Part shown: piece by piece, positions 8,321 through 18,348 of the stretch
Position numbering within the stretch: position 1 is the first letter of the stretch
How the letters are laid out: every line of letters begins with the position of its first letter
Assembly: GCF_027924565.1 (NCBI RefSeq)
Contig: NZ_AP027041.1
Location: 186,001 to 250,000 of the forward strand
Length of the DNA stretch: 64,000 nucleotides
Reading direction: 5' to 3'
Source: Lysobacter auxotrophicus
Lineage (GTDB): Bacteria; Pseudomonadota; Gammaproteobacteria; Xanthomonadales; Xanthomonadaceae
The notes under the pieces: generated by a model
Seen by the model: the letters and a program-made list of their open reading frames with translations, nothing else
The model's database searches: none
Told to the model about the DNA's origin: nothing
Program-made: the position numbers and the translations under genes

Positions 8321-10684
8321 ATGCAGCACACCCCGCAAGTCGCCGCAAAGATCGCCCGCCTCATCGCCGAGGAAATCAACGCCCAACCGCAGCAGGCGCT
8401 GTCCGCCATCGCGCTGCTCGACGAGGGCGCCACGGTTCCGTTCATCGCGCGCTATCGAAAGGAAGTCACCGGCGGCCTGGACGACACGCAGCTGCGCAAC
8501 CTCGAAACGCGCTTGACCTACCTGCGCGAACTGGAAGACCGCCGCGTCGCGGTGCTGGCCAGCATCGAGGAGCAGGGCAAGATGACCGACGCGTTGCGCG
8601 CGGACATCATCGCTGCCGACAGCAAGGCGCGCCTGGAAGACCTCTACCTGCCGTACAAGGTCAAGCGCCGCACGCGTGCGCAGATCGCGCGCGAAGCCGG
8701 CCTGGAGCCGCTCGCCGACAGCCTGCTGGCCGATCCCTCGCAGGTGCCCGAAGCCGTCGCCGCCGGGTTCGTCGATACCGAAAAGGGTGTCGCCGATGCG
8801 AAGGCCGCGCTCGACGGCGCGCGCGCGATCCTGATGGAGCGTTGGGGCGAAGACGCCACGCTCGTCGGCGAACTGCGCAACTGGCTGGGCGAGGTCGGCG
8901 TGATCCGCTCGCGCGTGGCCGAAGGCAAGGAAGCGGCGGGCGAGAAGTTCCGCGATTACTTCGACCATGCCGAACCGCTGTCGAAGATCCCGTCGCACCG
9001 CCTGCTCGCGCTGTTCCGCGGACGCCGCGAGGAGTTCCTGTTCATCGACCTGGATCCGGGCACCGATGCCGACGCCGGCCACCTGCAGGGCGAGGGCCGC
9101 GTCGCGCACCACGCCGGCATCAAGGCGCAGGGCCGTCCGGCCGACAAGTGGCTGATGGATTCGTGCCGCCTGACGTGGAAGGCGAAGCTGCACCTGCACC
9201 TCACGCTCGACCTGTTCGCGCAGGCGCGCGAGAAGGCCGAGGCCGAGGCCATCGACGTGTTCGGTGACAACCTCAAGGACCTGCTGCTGGCCGCGCCCGC
9301 CGGCCCGAAGTCCGTGCTCGGCCTCGATCCGGGCCTGCGCACCGGCGTGAAGGTCGCCGTCGTCGATCGCACCGGCAAGCTCGTCGATACCGCGACGATC
9401 TATCCGCACGAACCCAAGCGCCAGTGGGACCAGTCGCTGATGATCCTGCGCGCGCTGTGCGCGAAGCATTCGGTGGAACTGATCGCCATCGGCAACGGCA
9501 CCGCATCGCGCGAAACCGACAAGCTCGCCGGTGATCTCATCAAGCTCGCGCCCGAGCTGAAGATGCAGAAGATCGTCGTGAGCGAAGCCGGCGCGTCGGT
9601 GTACTCGGCCTCGGAATTCGCGGCGAAGGAATTCCCGGACCTCGACGTGTCGCTGCGCGGTGCGGTGTCTATCGCGCGCCGCCTGCAGGATCCGCTCGCG
9701 GAGCTGGTGAAGATCGAGCCCAAGGCGATCGGTGTCGGCCAGTACCAGCACGACGTGGACCAGTTCAAGCTCGCGCGCGCACTGGACGCGCGCGTCGAGG
9801 ACTGCGTGAACGCGGTCGGCGTCGACGTGAACACCGCGTCGGCCGCGCTGCTCACGCGCGTGTCGGGCCTGTCGTCGACGATCGCGCAGAACATCGTCGT
9901 GTATCGCGATGCGAACGGCGCGTTCAAGTCGCGCAAGGAACTGATGAAAGTGCCGCGCCTGGGCGAGAAGACGTTCGAGCAGTGCGCCGGCTTCCTGCGC
10001 ATCGCCGACGGCGACCAGCCGCTGGATGCCTCGTCGGTGCACCCGGAGGCGTATCCGGTGGTGGAGCGCATCCTCAAGCAGTGCGGTCGCGAAGTGAAGC
10101 AGCTGATCGGCGATGCATCGCTGCTGCGTTCGTTGAAGGCCGAGCAGTTCATCGATGAAACCTTCGGCGTGCCGACCGTGCGCGACATCCTGAAGGAGCT
10201 GGAAAAGCCGGGCCGCGACCCGCGTCCGGAGTTCAAGGCGGCGCGCTTCGCCGACGGCGTGGAAGACATCAAGGACCTGCGCGAAGGCATGATCCTGGAA
10301 GGCGTGGTGAGCAACGTCGCCGCGTTCGGCGCGTTCGTCGACATCGGCGTGCACCAGGACGGCCTGATCCACATTTCCGCGCTGTCGGACAAGTACGTGA
10401 AGGACCCGCGCGAAGTCGTGAAGGCCGGCGACATCGTCAAGGTGAAGGTGCTGGAGGTGGACGTCGCGCGCAAGCGCATCGCGCTGACGCGTCGCCTCGA
10501 CGACAGCGCGCCGGCGCCGCGTGGCGATCGCGACGATCGCAATGCGCCGCGTGGTGGCGCGCCACGTGGCGGCCGCGACGGTGGTCGCGACGCGCGCGGT
10601 GGTTTCAACGCCGCGCGTGCGAACACGCCGCCGCCGATGAACAACGCGCTGGCCGCGGCGTTCGCGAAGGCGAAGAAGAGCTGA
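8321..10684 (+). CDS. tex: RNA-binding transcriptional accessory protein Tex
   Basis: A 787-residue protein matching Tex throughout: an N-terminal helical domain (about 1-190), a YqgF-like RNase fold ([16 protein letters not shown], about 330-430), helix-hairpin-helix motifs ([20 protein letters not shown], about 500-560) and a C-terminal S1 RNA-binding domain ([27 protein letters not shown], split here by its length; about 655-725). A tail of about 60 residues rich in Arg, Gly and Asp follows, longer than in E. coli. Tex binds nucleic acid and affects transcription termination and recycling. I use ATG 8321 with GGAAG eight bases upstream rather than the in-frame TTG at 8312. Confidence 0.95.
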   Translation: MQHTPQVAAKIARLIAEEINAQPQQALSAIALLDEGATVPFIARYRKEVTGGLDDTQLRNLETRLTYLRELEDRRVAVLASIEEQGKMTDALRADIIAADSKARLEDLYLPYKVKRRTRAQIAREAGLEPLADSLLADPSQVPEAVAAGFVDTEKGVADAKAALDGARAILMERWGEDATLVGELRNWLGEVGVIRSRVAEGKEAAGEKFRDYFDHAEPLSKIPSHRLLALFRGRREEFLFIDLDPGTDADAGHLQGEGRVAHHAGIKAQGRPADKWLMDSCRLTWKAKLHLHLTLDLFAQAREKAEAEAIDVFGDNLKDLLLAAPAGPKSVLGLDPGLRTGVKVAVVDRTGKLVDTATIYPHEPKRQWDQSLMILRALCAKHSVELIAIGNGTASRETDKLAGDLIKLAPELKMQKIVVSEAGASVYSASEFAAKEFPDLDVSLRGAVSIARRLQDPLAELVKIEPKAIGVGQYQHDVDQFKLARALDARVEDCVNAVGVDVNTASAALLTRVSGLSSTIAQNIVVYRDANGAFKSRKELMKVPRLGEKTFEQCAGFLRIADGDQPLDASSVHPEAYPVVERILKQCGREVKQLIGDASLLRSLKAEQFIDETFGVPTVRDILKELEKPGRDPRPEFKAARFADGVEDIKDLREGMILEGVVSNVAAFGAFVDIGVHQDGLIHISALSDKYVKDPREVVKAGDIVKVKVLEVDVARKRIALTRRLDDSAPAPRGDRDDRNAPRGGAPRGGRDGGRDARGGFNAARANTPPPMNNALAAAFAKAKKS

Positions 10685-10706
10685 GTCCGCTTTCGGGCGG
10701 GCTGTT

Positions 10707-10734
10707 GCAGCCCGGGTACGCGAAGCGCGCCCGG
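10707..10734. repeat. REP-like unit (family A)
   Basis: GCAGCCCGGGTACGCGAAGC followed by GCGCCCGG. It is a single diverged copy of the unit at 5058, directly after tex. The remaining space up to the next gene (about 185 bp) shows no other recognisable element. Confidence 0.7.
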
Positions 10735-10918
10735 AGGGAAGTCGGACCACCGGCTGCGGCCTGCGGCCTGACCCGGGGGGTCAACCGCCACGTGCCTGCG
10801 CGCTCATGGCGATAACGCATGAGCATCCGCACGGATGGCATGGCTTCCGACCGCTTGCGCATCGTGCGGCAGGGCGGGTTGCCGTTAGCATCGACGGATT
10901 CCGTCCGGTGCCACCGCC

Positions 10919-12226
10919 ATGCGCAGAACCCTGCTTTCCGCCCTGATCGCCACGCTGCTCGCGCCGAGCGCCTTCGCGCAGTCCACGCCTCCCGACATCG
11001 GCGCCGCCGCGCAGGCCGTGCAGAAGGAGGTGGTCGCCTGGCGTCGCGACATCCACGAGCATCCCGAGCTCGGCAACCACGAGGTTCGCACCGCCAAGCT
11101 CGTCGCCGACCAGCTGCGAAAGCTCGGCCTGCAGGTGAAGACGGGCATCGCGCACACCGGCGTCGTCGCCGTGCTCAAGGGCGCAAAGCCCGGTCCGCGC
11201 ATCGCGCTGCGCGCCGACATGGATGCGCTGCCCGTCACCGAACAGACCGGCCTGCCGTTCGCCTCGAAGGTGAAGACGACCTACCGCGGGCAGGACGTCG
11301 GCGTGATGCACGCCTGCGGCCACGATGCGCACGTCGCGATCCTGCTCGGCGTGGCGACCGCGCTCGCCGCGCAGAAGGCGACGTTGCCGGGCGAGGTGAT
11401 GTTCGTCTTCCAGCCATCGGAGGAAGGCCCGCCCAATGCCGGCGAGAACTTCGGCGCGAAGCTGATGCTCGACGAAGGCGTGTTCCGCGACTTCAAGCCC
11501 GACGCCGTGTTCGGCCTGCACGTGTGGGCCGGTTTGCCGGTGGGGCAGGTCGGCGTGCGCAGCGGCCCGATGCTCGCCGCCGCCGACGAATGGAGCCTGA
11601 CCGTGCGCGGCGCGCAGACGCACGGCTCGCGCCCGTGGGACGGCGTGGATCCGATCACCGTCGCGGCGCAGATCCTGCTGGGCACGCAGAGCCTCATCGC
11701 GCGGCAGGTAAACGTCGCCGCGTCGCCGGCCGTGCTCACCGCCGGCCAGTTCAACGCCGGTGTGCGCTTCAACATCATTCCCGATGAAGCGAAACTCGTC
11801 GGCACGCTGCGCACGTTCGATGCCGCGCAGCGCGAGGACATCATCGCGCGCTTCCGCCGCACGGCGGAGGATTTCGCGCATGCGAGCGGCGCGACGGCGA
11901 AGCTCGACGTCGCGGCGAATGCACCGGCCACCGTCAACGATCCCGCGCTCACCGCGCGCGTGCGCCCCTCGCTGGTGCGTGCGGCTGGCGAAGGCAACGT
12001 CATCGAGATGCCGCTGGTGACGGTGGCGGAGGATTTCGCGCAGTTCGCCAACGAAGTGCCCGGCGTGTACTTCTTCGTCGGTTCCACGGCGAAGGGCACC
12101 GATCCCGCGAAGGCGCCGATCAACCATTCGCCGCAATTCCTGCTGGACGAACAGTCGCTCGACGTCGGCGTGCGCGCGATGCTCCAGGTCGCGCTGGATT
12201 ATCTGGACGGGGATCGGGCCGGGTAA
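10919..12226 (+). CDS. Exported M20-family amidohydrolase (copy 1)
   Basis: A 435-residue zinc peptidase/amidohydrolase of the IAA-amino acid hydrolase/carboxypeptidase type. A signal peptide (MRRTLLSALIATLLAPSAFA, then QS) sends it to the periplasm. Metal ligands lie in MHACGHDAHV (Cys133, His135) and FQPSEEG, and the lid/dimerisation domain spans about residues 200-310. It probably hydrolyses N-acyl amino acids or dipeptide-like amides. It is followed after 128 bp by a close paralogue in the same direction, a tandem duplication. Confidence 0.92.
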   Translation: MRRTLLSALIATLLAPSAFAQSTPPDIGAAAQAVQKEVVAWRRDIHEHPELGNHEVRTAKLVADQLRKLGLQVKTGIAHTGVVAVLKGAKPGPRIALRADMDALPVTEQTGLPFASKVKTTYRGQDVGVMHACGHDAHVAILLGVATALAAQKATLPGEVMFVFQPSEEGPPNAGENFGAKLMLDEGVFRDFKPDAVFGLHVWAGLPVGQVGVRSGPMLAAADEWSLTVRGAQTHGSRPWDGVDPITVAAQILLGTQSLIARQVNVAASPAVLTAGQFNAGVRFNIIPDEAKLVGTLRTFDAAQREDIIARFRRTAEDFAHASGATAKLDVAANAPATVNDPALTARVRPSLVRAAGEGNVIEMPLVTVAEDFAQFANEVPGVYFFVGSTAKGTDPAKAPINHSPQFLLDEQSLDVGVRAMLQVALDYLDGDRAG

Positions 12227-12250
12227 GCCACGCAAAGACGGGTGGCGCCT

Positions 12251-12279
12251 GCCCGGATGCGCTCGCTTGTCCGGGCCAC
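12251..12279. repeat. REP-like unit (family A)
   Basis: GCCCGGATGCGCTCGCTTGT followed by CCGGGCCAC. It is a diverged copy lying in the 128 bp between the two amidohydrolase genes. Confidence 0.6.
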
Positions 12280-12354
12280 AAGCCCGGGCTGGGGCCCGTT
12301 TCGGCAAGGCCGGTTCGGCTAGGATCGACGGATCACTCCGGGGAGTTTCCGTCG

Positions 12355-13671
12355 ATGCGTCTGATGCCCGCGCTGCTCGCCAGCGCCCTGCTTGCCACGC
12401 CCTTGTTCGCCCACGCGCAGTCCGCGCAGGAGCGGCCGGAAGTCGCCGCCGCGGCGAAAGCCGTGCAGAAGAACGTCGTCGCATGGCGGCGCGATTTCCA
12501 CCAGCATCCGGAACTGTCCAACCGCGAGGAGCGCACGGCGGCGAAGGTCGCCGAGCACCTGCGCGCGCTGGGCCTGAAGCCGAAGGTCGGCATCGCGCAC
12601 CACGGCGTGGTGGCGATCATCCAGGGCGGCAAGCCCGGGCCGAAGGTCGCGTTGCGCGCCGACATGGACGCGTTGCCGGTGACCGAGCAGGTGGACCTGC
12701 CGTTCGCCTCGAAGGCCACGGCGACCTTCCGCGGCGAAGCCGTCGGCGTGATGCACGCCTGCGGCCACGACGCGCACACCAGCATCCTGCTCGGCATCGC
12801 CGACGCGCTGGTGAAGATGAAGGCGGACCTGCCGGGTTCGGTGATGCTGGTGTTCCAGCCTTCCGAGGAGGGCGCGCCGGACGGTGAGGAAGGCGGCGCG
12901 TCGCTGATGCTAGAAGAAGGCCTGTTCAAGGACTTCAAGCCGGACGCGATGTTCGGCCTGCACGTGTTCTCGACCTTGCCGGTCGGGCAGATCGGCGTGC
13001 GCCAGGGCCCGCTGATGGCGGCGTCCGACAAGTTCACCATCAAGGTGAAGGGCCGCCAGACGCACGGTTCGCGACCGTGGGGCGGCATCGATCCGATCGT
13101 CGCCGCGGCCGACGTGGTCGGCACCGCGCAGACCATCGTCAGTCGCCGCACGGACATCGCCAAACTGCCCGCCGTGGTGAGCTTCGGCGCGATCAAGGGC
13201 GGCATCCGCTACAACATCATTCCCGATGAGGTGGAACTGGTCGGCACGATCCGCACCTTCGATGAAGGCATGCGGCAGAAGATCTTCGCCGACCTGAAGA
13301 ACGTGGCCGAACACGTCAGCGTCGCCAACGGCGCGACCGCCGAAGCGAGCGTTCCCGACAACGACGGCAACCCGGTGACGGTGAACGACCCCGCGCTCAC
13401 CGCGCGCATGATCCCCAGCCTGAAGGCCGTCGCCGGCGCGGACAACGTGATCGAACCGCCGTTGCAGATGGGCGCGGAAGACTTCTCGTTCTACGCGAAG
13501 GAAGTGCCGTCGATGTTCTTCTTCGTCGGCGCGACGTCGAAGGGCATCGATCCGGTGACCGCGCCGAGCAACCATTCGCCGAAGTTCACGCTCGACGAAG
13601 CCTCGCTCGACCTCGGCCTGCGCGCGCTGCTGCAGGTGACGCTGGATTACCTGCATCAATCCGAAGGGTAA
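12355..13671 (+). CDS. Exported M20-family amidohydrolase (copy 2)
   Basis: A 438-residue paralogue of the preceding gene, alike along its whole length: VVAWRRDFHQHPELSNREERTA, split here as a paired region, aligns with VVAWRRDIHEHPELGNHEVRTA. Signal peptide MRLMPALLASALLATPLFAHAQS. The same MHACGHDAHT and FQPSEEG metal motifs are present and QTHGSRPWGGIDPI is shared. It differs from copy 1 in an extra acidic insert near DGEEGGAS and one near VPDNDGNPV, so substrate ranges may have diverged. ATG 12355 follows GGGGAGTTTCCGTCG. Confidence 0.92.
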   Translation: MRLMPALLASALLATPLFAHAQSAQERPEVAAAAKAVQKNVVAWRRDFHQHPELSNREERTAAKVAEHLRALGLKPKVGIAHHGVVAIIQGGKPGPKVALRADMDALPVTEQVDLPFASKATATFRGEAVGVMHACGHDAHTSILLGIADALVKMKADLPGSVMLVFQPSEEGAPDGEEGGASLMLEEGLFKDFKPDAMFGLHVFSTLPVGQIGVRQGPLMAASDKFTIKVKGRQTHGSRPWGGIDPIVAAADVVGTAQTIVSRRTDIAKLPAVVSFGAIKGGIRYNIIPDEVELVGTIRTFDEGMRQKIFADLKNVAEHVSVANGATAEASVPDNDGNPVTVNDPALTARMIPSLKAVAGADNVIEPPLQMGAEDFSFYAKEVPSMFFFVGATSKGIDPVTAPSNHSPKFTLDEASLDLGLRALLQVTLDYLHQSEG

Positions 13672-13691
13672 CCGGGAGAGCGTGGCACGTC

Positions 13692-13724
13692 CCTGGAGCC
13701 CCCGCCTTCGCGGGGATGACGATC
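13692..13724. repeat. Family C palindrome
   Basis: GGAGCCCCCGCCTTCGCGGG followed by GATGACGATCAAG. It is a lone half-copy of the GTCATCCCGGCGAAGG-type hairpin that occurs in pairs near 56.9 and 57.6 kb. It lies between convergent genes. Confidence 0.6.
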
Positions 13725-13768
13725 AAGAGGTGAGGGCAAGCGCAACGGCTACAGCTGCAACCGCAACC

Positions 13769-14395
13769 TCACCCCTTCACCGCCTCATTGAGCGAATACG
13801 TCCCGTAGATCGCCACCTCGTCGAGCACGTGCGCGTGCATCGCGCGCTGCACGTCCTTCGCGGTGAAGCGTTCGGGGAGCTCGAGGCGTTCCACGTCCAG
13901 CGCGTACAGGCGGAAGAAATAGCGGTGCAGGCGCAGGTCGTTCGGCGGCGGGAACGGGCCGTCGTAGCCGTGCCATTCGCCGGCCAGCGAGGCGTCGCCG
14001 GCGAACCAGCCGGTGTAGTCGTTCAGGCCCTGGCGCGCGCCGCACGGGCCGGACGGGTTCTGCTTGCCGTGCGCGACCACGCCGTCGCTGCAACTGCCGG
14101 CAGCGATCTCGCGCACGTCGGCGGGGATATCCACCAGCACCCAGTGCACGAACTCGGCGCGCGGCTGGTCGGCGGGGATCTGCACGCCTTCCTTGCCGAC
14201 CATTTCCGCCACCGTCGGGACGTCGGGATCGATGCACAGCAGCGCGAAGGACTTCGTGCCCGCCGGAACGCCGTCCCACGCCAGGTGCGGGTTGCGGTTG
14301 GGCGCGAAGCCGAACCCGTCGGCGGTAGCCTGGCCCGCGGCGAATTCTGCGGGGAGGCGTTCGCGATGCTGGAAGCTGTCGCTGCGGATCTGCAT
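13769..14395 (-). CDS. YbhB/YbcL family (Raf kinase inhibitor-like) protein
   Basis: A 208-residue protein of the phosphatidylethanolamine-binding fold. Family signatures are NPHLAWDGVPAGTKSFAL, the DPDVP segment, FVHWVLVDIPADV and GYDGPFPPPNDLRLHRYFF, which build the anion-binding pocket. No signal peptide is seen, so it is probably cytoplasmic. The biochemical role of bacterial members is unclear. A start further upstream is open in frame but ATG 14395 fits the family. Confidence 0.9.
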   Translation of the reverse strand: MQIRSDSFQHRERLPAEFAAGQATADGFGFAPNRNPHLAWDGVPAGTKSFALLCIDPDVPTVAEMVGKEGVQIPADQPRAEFVHWVLVDIPADVREIAAGSCSDGVVAHGKQNPSGPCGARQGLNDYTGWFAGDASLAGEWHGYDGPFPPPNDLRLHRYFFRLYALDVERLELPERFTAKDVQRAMHAHVLDEVAIYGTYSLNEAVKG

Positions 14396-14484
14396 GGCAT
14401 TCGTCTCCAGGGGGAAAGGACGTAAACCGGATCATCGACGGACGCCGCCCACGGGACGGCGTCGCACTACGATGACCGCCGCCG

Positions 14485-16557
14485 TTACTCGGCCGGATAG
14501 CCCAGGCGCTGCGCGACCGGGGTGAGCAGGTCGAACGCGTCGCCCAGCGCCTCGCGGAAGTGGCGCCAATGCCCGGCCTCGAAACGCACCGGGCCCAGCG
14601 ACTCCTGCGGCGGAACCGCGACGCGGATCTGCAGCGCGTCGGCGATCGCCTGCGCCAGGCCGGTCGCGTCCTGCGCGATGTCGTCGAGCTTGATCACGCG
14701 ATGCGGAAACAGGTCCTGCTCGTGCAGGTCGGCGACCTGCGACAGCGTCGCCGCGAGCCAGCGCGCGCCGGCGTCCGGCGACGGCAGCGCGAACGGCACC
14801 GGCGAGCCGTGCGCCAGCCAGTCCAGCAGCATGTCGCGCGGGTCGCGCAGGGCGATCATCAGCACCGCCTCCGGCAGGTGCTGGCGAAGGCCGAGCAGCA
14901 GCGCGTTGTCCCACCACAGCAGCCAGTCGAACACGTTGCCGTCCTGGATGCCGCGCGAGGGCAGCGCCGCACGCCACAGCTGGACCATGTACGCCGGATC
15001 GAGCGAGCCGTCGATCAGGCCCGGCACGGTGGTGTAGCGCTGCAGCGGATCGTTCGGCGGCTGGTTGCCGAAGCGGTCCGTGCGCAGCGGCGCGCCGGCC
15101 TGGTTGAGGGTGATCGCCAGGTGTTCCACCAGCGAGCCCGGCGCGCCCCACAGCAGCAATACGGCGGCGGCGGGATCCGGCAGCGGGGCCAGCTCCGGCA
15201 GGCGCGGCGTGGCGCGGCTGATTTCGGGCAGCGGCAGGCGCTGGTCGACGACCTCGGCGTGCAGTTCGGCCCACGTCTCGGCCGCCGCATCGGGCTGGCC
15301 GGCGACGTCGAGGCAGCGACCCAGCAGCTGGCGCAGGGTGCGCTTGACGTTCGCGTCCGGCGCGCGGGCGATCAGGCTTTCCACGCGCTCGGCGGCCGCA
15401 TCGGGGTCGCGGCGCAGCAGGCCGTCGATCAGGCGCAGCTCGGCCTGCGTGTGGCCCGGCTGCAGTTCGGTGATGCGACGTGCGATGTCCTCGGCCGCGT
15501 CTTTCTCGCCGGCCTGGTCGTGCAGCGTGCCCTGCGCTTCCAGCGCGGGAACGAAGTCCGGCATCGCCGTGCGCCAGCGTTCGACCACGCCGCGCGCGCC
15601 GTCGCTGGCGAATTCCTCGAACAGCAGTCGCGCGCGCCACAGGTCGGCGGCTTCGGGGTGTTCTTCCAGCGCGGCGTCGAGCGTCGAGCGCGCTTCGTCC
15701 AACGAACCCTCACGACGCCAGGCTTCCAGCAGCGGCAGCACGTTGCGGCGGTCCAGCGGTTGCGCGGCGAAAGCCTGACGCAGCAGCGGCAGGGCGCGAT
15801 CGTTGCGACCGGCCTCCAGGTGCAGTTCGCCGACCATGCGCTGCATCGGTACGGTGACGTCGTTGCCGTCCAGCAACGGGGCAAGTTCGTCGGCGGCGTC
15901 ACCCGGACGGCCCTGGCGACGGAGCAGGTCGGCCACGAGCAGGCGCAGCGGACGCGAGGTCGGGTCCTGCTCCAGCTGCGTGCGGAAGGCCTGTTCGGCG
16001 AAGGCGAAATGCCCCTTCGCCAGGTACGCGAAGCCCAGCGCGTGGCGCAGCTGCGGATCGTTCGGCGCGCGTTCGGCGGCGGAACTGATCACCGACAGCG
16101 CGCGATCGACCTCGCCCTTGCGCATGGCGACGCCGCCTTCGAGCGCGGCGACGTGCGGGTGGTCGGGCGCGATGCGCGCCGCGGTGCGCGACAGGCGCGC
16201 GGCCTCGTCCAGATCGCCGCGCGCGAGTGCGAGGTGGCCCTGGATGATGTACGCGGGGAACTGGTTCGGATCCAGGCCGGTCGAGCGGGCGAGCGCCGCC
16301 TGCGCTTCGTCGAGCTGGCGCTCGTGTAGCAGCAGGCCGGCGCGCGCCAGGTGCAGGTCGGAATCCTCGGGCGCCAGGGCGATGGCCTGGTCGATCGCGG
16401 ACAGCGCGCCCTCGCGGTCGCCGCCGAGGCGAAGGGCGGCGGCGAGCAGCCGGTGCGAGGTGGCGTCCTGCGGCTGCGCGGCCACGGCCTCGCGTGCGGC
16501 GGCCAGCGCTTCGGGGGCGGCGCCGCGGCGCAGGGCATCGATGATGGGTTCGTGCAT
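14485..16557 (-). CDS. TPR-repeat protein with C-terminal sulfotransferase-like domain
   Basis: A 690-residue protein. Residues about 1-430 are consecutive tetratricopeptide units (for example DATSHRLLAAALRLGGDREGAL, split by length; SDLHLARAGLLLHERQLDEA). The last 230 residues resemble the sulfotransferase fold: LLLWGAPGSLVEHLA in the position of the 5'-phosphosulfate loop, ALRDPRDMLLDWL as the 3'-phosphate loop and a C-terminal WRHFREALGDAFDLL helix. The first loop lacks the usual RSGTT, so activity is uncertain. TPR-sulfotransferases are common in this bacterial group, substrate unknown. ATG 16557 begins MHEPIIDALRRG; the upstream open frame lacks start features. Confidence 0.88.
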   Translation of the reverse strand: MHEPIIDALRRGAAPEALAAAREAVAAQPQDATSHRLLAAALRLGGDREGALSAIDQAIALAPEDSDLHLARAGLLLHERQLDEAQAALARSTGLDPNQFPAYIIQGHLALARGDLDEAARLSRTAARIAPDHPHVAALEGGVAMRKGEVDRALSVISSAAERAPNDPQLRHALGFAYLAKGHFAFAEQAFRTQLEQDPTSRPLRLLVADLLRRQGRPGDAADELAPLLDGNDVTVPMQRMVGELHLEAGRNDRALPLLRQAFAAQPLDRRNVLPLLEAWRREGSLDEARSTLDAALEEHPEAADLWRARLLFEEFASDGARGVVERWRTAMPDFVPALEAQGTLHDQAGEKDAAEDIARRITELQPGHTQAELRLIDGLLRRDPDAAAERVESLIARAPDANVKRTLRQLLGRCLDVAGQPDAAAETWAELHAEVVDQRLPLPEISRATPRLPELAPLPDPAAAVLLLWGAPGSLVEHLAITLNQAGAPLRTDRFGNQPPNDPLQRYTTVPGLIDGSLDPAYMVQLWRAALPSRGIQDGNVFDWLLWWDNALLLGLRQHLPEAVLMIALRDPRDMLLDWLAHGSPVPFALPSPDAGARWLAATLSQVADLHEQDLFPHRVIKLDDIAQDATGLAQAIADALQIRVAVPPQESLGPVRFEAGHWRHFREALGDAFDLLTPVAQRLGYPAE

Positions 16558-16663
16558 GACTACTCGGACGCTCGACAAGGGCGAAAACGTCGATTGTAGC
16601 CGCATGCCCGGCGTGGTCCGGGCGCTCGGGATCCCCGCCGGAAACCGGCCCGAGTGGGGCCCG

Positions 16664-17143
16664 TCAGCGGACGAACGGCGCGCGCCCGCGAACGGGGGCG
16701 GCCGGCGCGGGCCCGTAGTAGCCCGGTCCGTAGACCGCCCCCGGCCCGAACACGGCGCCGTCGCTGCGGCCGACGTTGATGTCGATGTTGACGTGCTTGG
16801 TGTCGCCGTCGTCGTCGGTGTAGGTCTTGTCCAGGTTGATGTTCGCCGCCTGCCAGTTGCTGTTACCGGCGCGCTTGGAGTACCCGATGCCCGCTTCGAC
16901 CGCGCCATGCACCTGCCAGTCGTTGTCGGCGGACTTCGCGGCGTCCTCCGGCGTGATCGGCTGCCATGCGCCCGGCGGAGCGTTGCGGTAATCCACGCCC
17001 GGGTCGGTGCTCGGGAAGTGGATGCGTTCGGCCGGCACGGTGAGGTCGAGCGCCGGCGGATCGGCTTCGTCCTGGGCCATCGCGGCGGTGCTCGCCAGCA
17101 GGGCGAGGGAGACGAAGACGGCGCGGATGGCATCGCGTTTCAT
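16664..17143 (-). CDS. Exported hypothetical protein
   Basis: 159 residues with a clean signal peptide (MKRDAIRAVFVSLALLASTA then AMAQ). The mature part is acidic and polar with VEAGIGYSKRAGNSNWQAA and a repeated DDDGDTK/NIDINVG beta-like stretch. It ends in a Gly/Tyr/Pro-rich tail (GPGAVYGPGYYGPAPAAP). I do not recognise the family. It is 106 bp upstream of the TPR-sulfotransferase in the same direction and may be co-transcribed. Confidence 0.75.
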   Translation of the reverse strand: MKRDAIRAVFVSLALLASTAAMAQDEADPPALDLTVPAERIHFPSTDPGVDYRNAPPGAWQPITPEDAAKSADNDWQVHGAVEAGIGYSKRAGNSNWQAANINLDKTYTDDDGDTKHVNIDINVGRSDGAVFGPGAVYGPGYYGPAPAAPVRGRAPFVR

Positions 17144-17282
17144 GCGGAACCCCTGTGGACGCGGCGAACGGTCAAGGTCGACCCGGCGACGCTAGCAACG
17201 GCGGTTTGAACGCGGGCTGTCGCCGGCCCACCATTTTTGTGTCATCCGCGACACGCCATGACGCGCACGACACACCGGCGCC

Positions 17283-18293
17283 TCACTGCACGCGCGGCAG
17301 CTTCTCGCTGAGCCGGCCGGCGATCCAGCGCTCGGCGAAACCGTCGAGCTTCGCGCTCTGCAGGAAGCCGCAATGGCCGCCCCAGGGCGAGATTTCCAGT
17401 TCGGTATCGGCGGGCAGCTTCAGCTTGTGGAAGCCATCGACCGGGATCACCGGATCGTCGGCGGCCATCAGGATGCTCGCCGGCACCTGCAATCCGGCGA
17501 GGCGATCGCCGGCGATGGAGTAGCCGTCGAAATAGCGCTCCAGCGTGCCGAAATCGGTGTGGCGCTCGACCATCCACTGCGTGAGCGGGCGCATGCGAAG
17601 GCCCAGCACCTGGTCGTCGAAGGCATGCGTCTGCGGGAACAGCGCGCGCTTGCGCGCCAGCGAGCCGCGCCACTTGCGCTCGAAATACCACAGGTACACC
17701 GGCAGGCCCTGTTCCATCGAATCCATCGTGCGCGCCGGATCCAGCACCGGGCACACCGCGGCGACGTGTACCAGCGGCACGCCGGCGGTCGGCGCACGCA
17801 GCGCCAGTCTCAGCGCGAAGTTGCCGCCGAGCGAGTAGCCGGCCACCGCGAGCGGGCGGTCGGGATACAGGCGCGAGACCTCGCCCGCGGCGCGCACCAC
17901 TTCGTCGATGCGGTTGGAGTGGAACAGGCCTTCGTTGAGGTGGTGCGTGTCGCCGTGGTCGCGGAAGTTGAGGCGGAACACCTCGAACCCCTCGCGCAGC
18001 AGCTCCGCCGCGGTGAGGCGCATGTAGCTCGAATCGACGCTGCCTTCCCAGCCGTGCAGCAGCATCACCAGCCCGCGCGAGGGCGAGCCGGGCAGCGCGG
18101 TATGCACGCCCTGCAGGCGCACGCCGTCGCCGGCGTCGATGGTGTGGAGGGTGCTGACCGCGTTCAGCTGCGCGAGGCTGCGCTCGCCATGCCGGCGCCG
18201 CAGTGCGCTGGATCCGAGCACCGACTGCACGTGCGCGTTGCGCAGCCAGCGCGGCGGACGGTAGTCGGACGCATTCAGCATGTCGTGAGCCAT
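17283..18293 (-). CDS. YheT-like alpha/beta hydrolase
   Basis: A 336-residue hydrolase from ATG 18293. MLLHGWEGS is the oxyanion-hole region, VAGYSLGGNFALRLAL holds the nucleophilic Ser, ADDPVIPVDGFH the acid and SPWGGHCGFL the histidine. The order and the PRWLRNAHVQSVLGS opening are typical of the YheT/EMB8 family. Substrate unknown, probably an ester. An in-frame GTG nine codons upstream is possible. About 55 bp separate it from the acyltransferase upstream, so a lipid-related operon is plausible. Confidence 0.9.
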   Translation of the reverse strand: MAHDMLNASDYRPPRWLRNAHVQSVLGSSALRRRHGERSLAQLNAVSTLHTIDAGDGVRLQGVHTALPGSPSRGLVMLLHGWEGSVDSSYMRLTAAELLREGFEVFRLNFRDHGDTHHLNEGLFHSNRIDEVVRAAGEVSRLYPDRPLAVAGYSLGGNFALRLALRAPTAGVPLVHVAAVCPVLDPARTMDSMEQGLPVYLWYFERKWRGSLARKRALFPQTHAFDDQVLGLRMRPLTQWMVERHTDFGTLERYFDGYSIAGDRLAGLQVPASILMAADDPVIPVDGFHKLKLPADTELEISPWGGHCGFLQSAKLDGFAERWIAGRLSEKLPRVQ

Positions 18294-18348
18294 GGCGTCG
18301 CGGGTTCGATCTGCTCGCACGGAAGCCTTACACCTGCAAACGTGAAGT

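Noticed and set aside
8138-10750. An 870-codon minus-strand frame opposite tex
   Set aside because: It is antisense to tex, with typical GC-driven composition.
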